Assembly: GCA_030431185.1 (NCBI GenBank) | Contig: JAUIJO010000107.1 | Location: forward strand, 1 to 10,247 | Length of the DNA stretch: 10,247 nucleotides | Direction: 5' to 3' | DNA from: Gammaproteobacteria bacterium | GTDB lineage: Bacteria > Pseudomonadota > Gammaproteobacteria > Xanthomonadales > Xanthomonadaceae | Part shown: piece by piece, positions 7,607 to 10,247 of the stretch | How the letters are laid out: each line of letters starts with the position of its first letter | Numbering within the stretch: the first letter of the stretch is position 1 | Notes under the pieces: generated by a model | Databases searched by the model: none | Told to the model about the DNA's origin: nothing | What the model saw: the letters and a program-made list of their open reading frames with translations, nothing else | Made by a program: the position numbers and the translations under genes

Positions 7607-8075
7607 CGTGGCGCGCCCACAGGGCGATCGCCAGGCAGGCCGACACATAGGCGAGATGGACCACCGCCCTGGCGGCCCACGGCAGCCCCGACAGGTCCAT
7701 GCGCGCGCCACGTCCCACCAGCACACCCACGCCCAGGCAGAAGAACCAGGGCGTGAACAGGAAGGCAGGCGCGCCCCGCGCCGCCATGGTGACCAGGTCG
7801 TGCAGCGCCCCGCAGGCCACGAAGGTGAGGACCAGCGCGACCGGCGACGGCAGCACGCCCTTCAACGGCGTGAACACGTATCGCCCCAGCCCGTAGCCGA
7901 ACACGGGATTCCAGTGACGCCAGAATCCCGCGAAGCTCGCGGCCCCGAAGGCGCGATGCAGCATGTTGCGCAGGCTGCCCGGCGCGCCCGCGGGCACGCC
8001 GTTGCGGCGGACGATATAGCGCGAAAGCGTCAGCTTCCGCTGTTTCCGTGAACGTGTCGTGTCGCTCGAACTCAT
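7590..8075 (-). CDS. Small membrane protein resembling the MBOAT acyltransferase core
   Basis: A 161-residue protein. A basic N-terminus (about 8-25, many Arg/Lys) is followed by SLRNMLHRAFG, then FWRHWNP (51-57), an amphipathic stretch YGLGRYVFTPLKGVLP, and a hydrophobic helix at about 77-91 ending in GALHD with H92. Two more hydrophobic segments lie at about 103-121 and 134-153. In membrane-bound O-acyltransferases (DltB, Hhat, wax-synthase-like) an FWxxW-type motif and a histidine at the edge of a hydrophobic helix, in this order and spacing, form the active centre. Those proteins have roughly 350-500 residues and 8-11 helices, so this one would be a minimal relative or a derived fragment. 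Substrate unknown. The start at 8075 is the last ATG before the conserved part; the Shine-Dalgarno is weak, and the open frame reaches 8300 with unlikely sequence. Confidence 0.78.
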   Translation of the reverse strand: MSSSDTTRSRKQRKLTLSRYIVRRNGVPAGAPGSLRNMLHRAFGAASFAGFWRHWNPVFGYGLGRYVFTPLKGVLPSPVALVLTFVACGALHDLVTMAARGAPAFLFTPWFFCLGVGVLVGRGARMDLSGLPWAARAVVHLAYVSACLAIALWARHAFRQP

Positions 8076-8421
8076 GAAGGTCCGTGTCAGGGGGAGGCCG
8101 GTCAGGTTCGCATGCGCGACCGGGAGGCGCACGTCCACGCGTCTGCCCCCGCCCATTGCGTGGATCAAGGGCACGCCGGCATCCGGGGGAGGGTGGGCGC
8201 GGTGGCGAGGCGAGGTTCCGGGGGTTCGCTGGCCCGGACGACCGGGGTCGCCCCGGGTCTTCCGGATGCTTCCCCGCCGCGCCACGGCGAGGCGTGCCAC
8301 GTCGGCAGCCGGGACATGGCGAGGCGCGATCGTCGTGCGGCCTCGAGCCCCCTCGGCGCCATTGCGGCGCCGGATGCCCTGGATGGAGACGCGAGCCCGG
8401 TGCCTTGGGCCCGAGGGCCAA
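8076..8421. other. 346-bp intergenic stretch without a convincing gene
   Basis: Open frames exist on both strands here, but their products are Arg/Pro/Ala-rich in the manner of high-GC shadows and none has a ribosome binding site with a sensible start. Three inverted repeats are visible: TCCACGC/GCGTGGA (8134-8140 and 8158-8164), CCGGGG-TCG-CCCCGG (8243-8257) with further pairing outside it on the minus strand through one bulge, and CGGCGCC/GGCGCCG (8354-8360 and 8366-8372). The stretch could be a long leader of the MBOAT-like gene or hold a small RNA; there is no direct evidence for either. Confidence 0.4.
8354..8372 (-). terminator. GC hairpin downstream of the 125-residue exported protein gene
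   Basis: CGGCGCC and GGCGCCG form a perfect 7-bp stem with a 5-base loop, about 50 bp beyond the stop of the minus-strand gene ending at 8422. The sequence after it on the minus strand is AGGGGGCT, without a T-run. A termination role is possible but weakly supported. Confidence 0.3.
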
Positions 8422-8799
8422 TCAGCCGTCTTCGCGCTCGACGGTAAGCTCCAGCGCGATGTCGACGGTGGATACCGCGATGGGGCTGCCGAGCGTGGTC
8501 ACGACCACCGACTGGACGTTTCCTTCCGACGTGACCACCTGGGTCGATACTTCCACGTGCTCGCCTTCCGCGGGGTCGATGGTCACCATGAACCGGTAGC
8601 CATCCTCGCCGGACACGGCCATCTGCGCCGGCGTCCCGGCCTTGGCCACCAGGATGGGATCGGCCACGTGCGAGCCGTGTTGCGCGATCGTGGCGGACAC
8701 CCTGTACTGATCGGCAGCCTCCGCCGCGGGCGTCCCCGTCGCCGCCGCGAGCGCGCACACCGTGAGGGCACTGTTTGCAATCCATTTGATCCGGGACAT
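8422..8799 (-). CDS. Small exported protein of unknown function
   Basis: A 125-residue protein with a clear signal peptide: MSRIK, a hydrophobic core at about 7-20 and a likely cut at AEA-AD near residue 28. The mature part of about 97 residues begins DQYRVSATIAQHGSHVADPILVAKAGTPAQMAV and has alternating hydrophobic residues typical of beta strands. It has no cysteine after the signal peptide. The start is firm: AAAGGAGA (reverse complement of 8806-8813) precedes the ATG. The sequence recalls small periplasmic proteins of xanthomonads that carry 'P.LV..G.PA' stretches, but I cannot assign a family. It lies 66 bp behind the 108-residue membrane protein gene on the same strand, so co-transcription is possible. 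Confidence 0.85.
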   Translation of the reverse strand: MSRIKWIANSALTVCALAAATGTPAAEAADQYRVSATIAQHGSHVADPILVAKAGTPAQMAVSGEDGYRFMVTIDPAEGEHVEVSTQVVTSEGNVQSVVVTTLGSPIAVSTVDIALELTVEREDG

Positions 8800-8820
8800 A
8801 GAGGGTCTCCTTTCCAGCCA

Positions 8821-8834
8821 ACGCCAGGTGGCGT
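8821..8834 (-). promoter_or_regulatory. Palindrome just upstream of the exported-protein ribosome binding site
   Basis: ACGCCA and TGGCGT arms flank a 2-bp centre. It ends 7 bases before the AAAGGAGA ribosome binding site of the 125-residue gene. It could be an operator or a small mRNA stem near the translation start. No clear -10/-35 pair was found in the 66-bp spacer. Confidence 0.3.
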
Positions 8835-8865
8835 CGATCGCGTCAGGTCCGACTTTACAGCATCG

Positions 8866-9192
8866 TCAGCCCTCGCTCGGGCGATTGATCGCTCGAACGA
8901 AAGGGATCACCAGGGCGAGCAGTCCGGCGACCAGGAGCCAATGGAGGACCCCATGGGGCCTGTTGGCAGTCGATACCAGGACCCCCCCGGAGAACAGGTA
9001 GTAGCACGAGATGAGCACCAGGTCCTTCTTGTCTCGACGGGCGCCATTCCTCAACACCATGTCCAGCAGCCGGGCCGACACGGGGGAGGACGCCGCCCAT
9101 GTGGCCAGCAGCATGGCCAGTCCATAGAGGGCGACCACGCCGCCGATCAGCACCGACAGGGCACCGAGAAGCTGCGGGACGTCGAGGCTCAC
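8866..9192 (-). CDS. Three-helix inner-membrane protein of unknown function
   Basis: A 108-residue protein with hydrophobic segments at about 8-31, 58-76 and 83-101. A basic loop, RNGARRDKKD (48-57), lies between the first and second segments, which by the positive-inside rule suggests that loop and the C-terminal end are not on the same side. No enzymatic motif is seen and I do not recognise the family. It starts with GTG; GGGGTGA lies a few bases upstream as a weak ribosome binding site. The GTG shares bases with the TGA of a 32-codon ORF (GTGA), so translation may be coupled. Possibly in one unit with the exported-protein gene downstream. Confidence 0.75.
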   Translation of the reverse strand: MSLDVPQLLGALSVLIGGVVALYGLAMLLATWAASSPVSARLLDMVLRNGARRDKKDLVLISCYYLFSGGVLVSTANRPHGVLHWLLVAGLLALVIPFVRAINRPSEG

Positions 9193-9287
9193 TGGATCAC
9201 CCCGGCGGGGCGCGGTGCCGATGGCTGGACGTCGTCCTGGCAGGCGTGGCGCCGGGTTGGATCCTGCTCGGCAATGAAGCGGGGCAT
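9189..9287 (-). CDS. 32-codon small ORF overlapping the membrane-protein start
   Basis: ATG at 9287, stop TGA at 9189-9191. Product starts MPRFIAEQDPTRRHACQDD and ends PAGVIQ: 32 residues, polar, one cysteine, no signal peptide or membrane segment. GGAGAG lies 7 bases before the ATG, the best-placed Shine-Dalgarno in this spacer. The stop overlaps the GTG start of the 108-residue protein in the form GTGA, the arrangement typical of translational coupling. It may be a real small protein, a leader ORF that feeds ribosomes to the next gene, or chance. The product resembles nothing I know. Confidence 0.4.
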   Translation of the reverse strand: MPRFIAEQDPTRRHACQDDVQPSAPRPAGVIQ

Positions 9288-9368
9288 GAGGCGTCTCTCC
9301 GGTTTCGTCCGCGAGCCTTCGGGTCGCCCGATGGGCCCGGCCCCGGCCGCGATGCGCTCGACGCTTCG

Positions 9369-9397
9369 ACTCTAGCGGAGAATGGGGATGGCGTCAG
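9369..9397 (-). promoter_or_regulatory. Candidate promoter of the small membrane-protein cluster
   Basis: Read on the minus strand: CTGACG (9397-9392), 17-bp spacer, TAGAGT (9374-9369). Both hexamers match 4 of 6 consensus bases. Transcription would start near 9362, giving a leader of about 75 nt before the 32-codon ORF. It overlaps the hairpin that follows the diguanylate cyclase gene. Confidence 0.35.
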
Positions 9398-9419
9398 CGT
9401 CAGAGTCAGCGCCGACGCC
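9390..9419 (-). terminator. Hairpin behind the diguanylate cyclase gene
   Basis: In the minus-strand RNA, GGCGTCGGCG and CGCTGACGCC form a 10-bp stem with one G-U pair and a 10-base loop. It begins 37 bp after the stop codon. The match is better on this strand than on the other, where the pair is an A-C mismatch. No U-run follows (ATCCCCATTC), so termination efficiency is doubtful. Confidence 0.4.
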
Positions 9420-9456
9420 GCCGGTACCCGTCGGGGTGCAGGTCCCGCGCGCGCGA

Positions 9457-10247
9457 TCACTCCACCGGGTGGAACACGACGCGGTTGCGACCGCCGCGCT
9501 TGGCGGCATAGAGCCCGCGATCGGCGGCGCTGAAGAGCGCGTTGGGATGGTCGAAGTCGCCGTCGTCGGTGCAGGCGCCGCCGATGCTGATGGTGATGGG
9601 CGCCAGCGCGGCGGCCTGGTCCTGGACGGTGCGGCGGAGGGTCTCGGCGGTCTCGTGGGCGCGCATCGAGCCTTCGCCGGGAAGGAGGATGGTGAACTCC
9701 TCGCCGCCATAGCGGAACGCCATGCGGCGCCCGCCCAGGGCGTCGGCCAGTGTCCGTGCGACGCGACGCAGGACCTTGTCGCCGAAGGCGTGGCCGTGGA
9801 CGTCGTTGACCTGCTTGAAGTGGTCGATGTCGACCACCAGCACCGTCAGCGGCTCGCCGCGCTGGCCGTGGCGATCGAACTCGCGTTCGAGCGCCTGGTC
9901 GAAGATGCGGCGGTTGGGCAGCTGGGTGAGGGCGTCGGTGCGGCTCTGGCGGTTGATCTCGCGCACGCGGTGCGCGAGCGCCAGCGACAGCAGGACCATT
10001 TCCAGCAGCGACCCCATCTGGAAGGCGTTCTGGGTGAAGGCGTTGTGCGGCAGCCAGCCGAAGGACTTGGCCATGAACACCAGCACCGCCGACAACAGCA
10101 CGCCCCAGGCGATCATGAAGTAGCGCGCCGCCACCACCCCGCGCAGCAGGCCGATGATGCCCATCGAGATGATCATCGCGGTGATGGCGATGGTCAGGTA
10201 GGACATCGGGATGATGACCCGGTTGTAGCTGAAGGCGAACGCGGCGA
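9457..10247 (-). CDS. Membrane diguanylate cyclase, 7TM-DISM and GGDEF (5' end missing)
   Basis: The C-terminal part of a sensor that makes cyclic di-GMP from two GTP; the frame stays open to the right edge, so the N-terminus lies outside. The visible part begins in a hydrophobic helical region with SYLTIAITAMII, an AARYFMIAWG segment and the end GSLLEMVLLSLALAHRV, typical of the last helices of the 7TMR-DISM membrane module. After a short linker the GGDEF domain follows: TDALTQLPNRR, metal-binding DIDHFKQVND, the active-site GGEEF (codons at 9694-9708) and AKRGGRNRVVF near the end. All catalytic elements seem intact. The product-inhibition I-site (RxxD five residues before GGEEF) is lost: the aligned residues are GGRR. 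Full-length relatives usually carry a periplasmic 7TMR-DISMED2 sensor domain in front; here this is inference. Confidence 0.95.
   Translation of the reverse strand, partial: AAFAFSYNRVIIPMSYLTIAITAMIISMGIIGLLRGVVAARYFMIAWGVLLSAVLVFMAKSFGWLPHNAFTQNAFQMGSLLEMVLLSLALAHRVREINRQSRTDALTQLPNRRIFDQALEREFDRHGQRGEPLTVLVVDIDHFKQVNDVHGHAFGDKVLRRVARTLADALGGRRMAFRYGGEEFTILLPGEGSMRAHETAETLRRTVQDQAAALAPITISIGGACTDDGDFDHPNALFSAADRGLYAAKRGGRNRVVFHPVE

Noticed and set aside
8059..9375. A 438-residue open frame on the plus strand
   Set aside because: It runs across the small minus-strand genes, two of which have strong signal peptide or ribosome binding site evidence; the product is low in hydrophobics and rich in Arg/Gly/Pro.
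9390..9419. GCGTCAGCGTCAGAGTCAGCG as a tandem repeat or CRISPR-like unit
   Set aside because: Only about three imperfect 6-base copies; better explained as one hairpin.

Overview
The window looks like ordinary chromosomal DNA from a very GC-rich gammaproteobacterium of the Xanthomonadaceae (Lysobacter/Luteimonas-like). This is an inference from strong GC bias at third codon positions, an EngB and a PEP carboxylase that read like xanthomonad versions, a plant/proteobacterial-type glutamate-cysteine ligase, and promoters and starts in the xanthomonad style (a GGCTACACT-type -10, GTG starts, possibly leaderless genes). No tRNA, rRNA, CRISPR array, insertion sequence, prophage gene or toxin-antitoxin pair was seen.

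Left part (1-4593): engB (ribosome-assembly GTPase, +) converges, 10 bp apart, on a small secreted beta-rich protein of unknown function (-). That gene is divergent from gshA (+), which makes gamma-glutamylcysteine for glutathione and has a readable promoter. gshA converges, 15 bp apart, on a 550-residue TPR lipoprotein (-) that carries an unusual set of histidine motifs.

Middle (4594-7606): the lipoprotein gene and ppc (PEP carboxylase, +, anaplerotic oxaloacetate synthesis) diverge from a 149-bp spacer that holds an 18-bp palindrome with 8-bp arms. ppc ends in front of a nested hairpin that also covers the stop codon of the converging next gene.

Right part (7590-10247): everything lies on the minus strand. 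In order of transcription these are the 3' part of a membrane diguanylate cyclase (7TM-DISM + GGDEF, 5' end beyond the window), a promoter-like site, a 32-codon ORF overlapping by GTGA a 108-residue three-helix membrane protein, a 125-residue exported protein, a 346-bp stretch without a convincing gene, and a 161-residue membrane protein resembling the catalytic core of MBOAT acyltransferases. The small envelope proteins are the least explained part of the window.

The metabolic genes (gshA, ppc, engB) are each apparently single transcription units and do not form a pathway together. I see no coherent new multi-gene system. The best leads are the mini-MBOAT protein, the translationally coupled small ORF, the palindrome between the lipoprotein gene and ppc, and the His-rich TPR lipoprotein.
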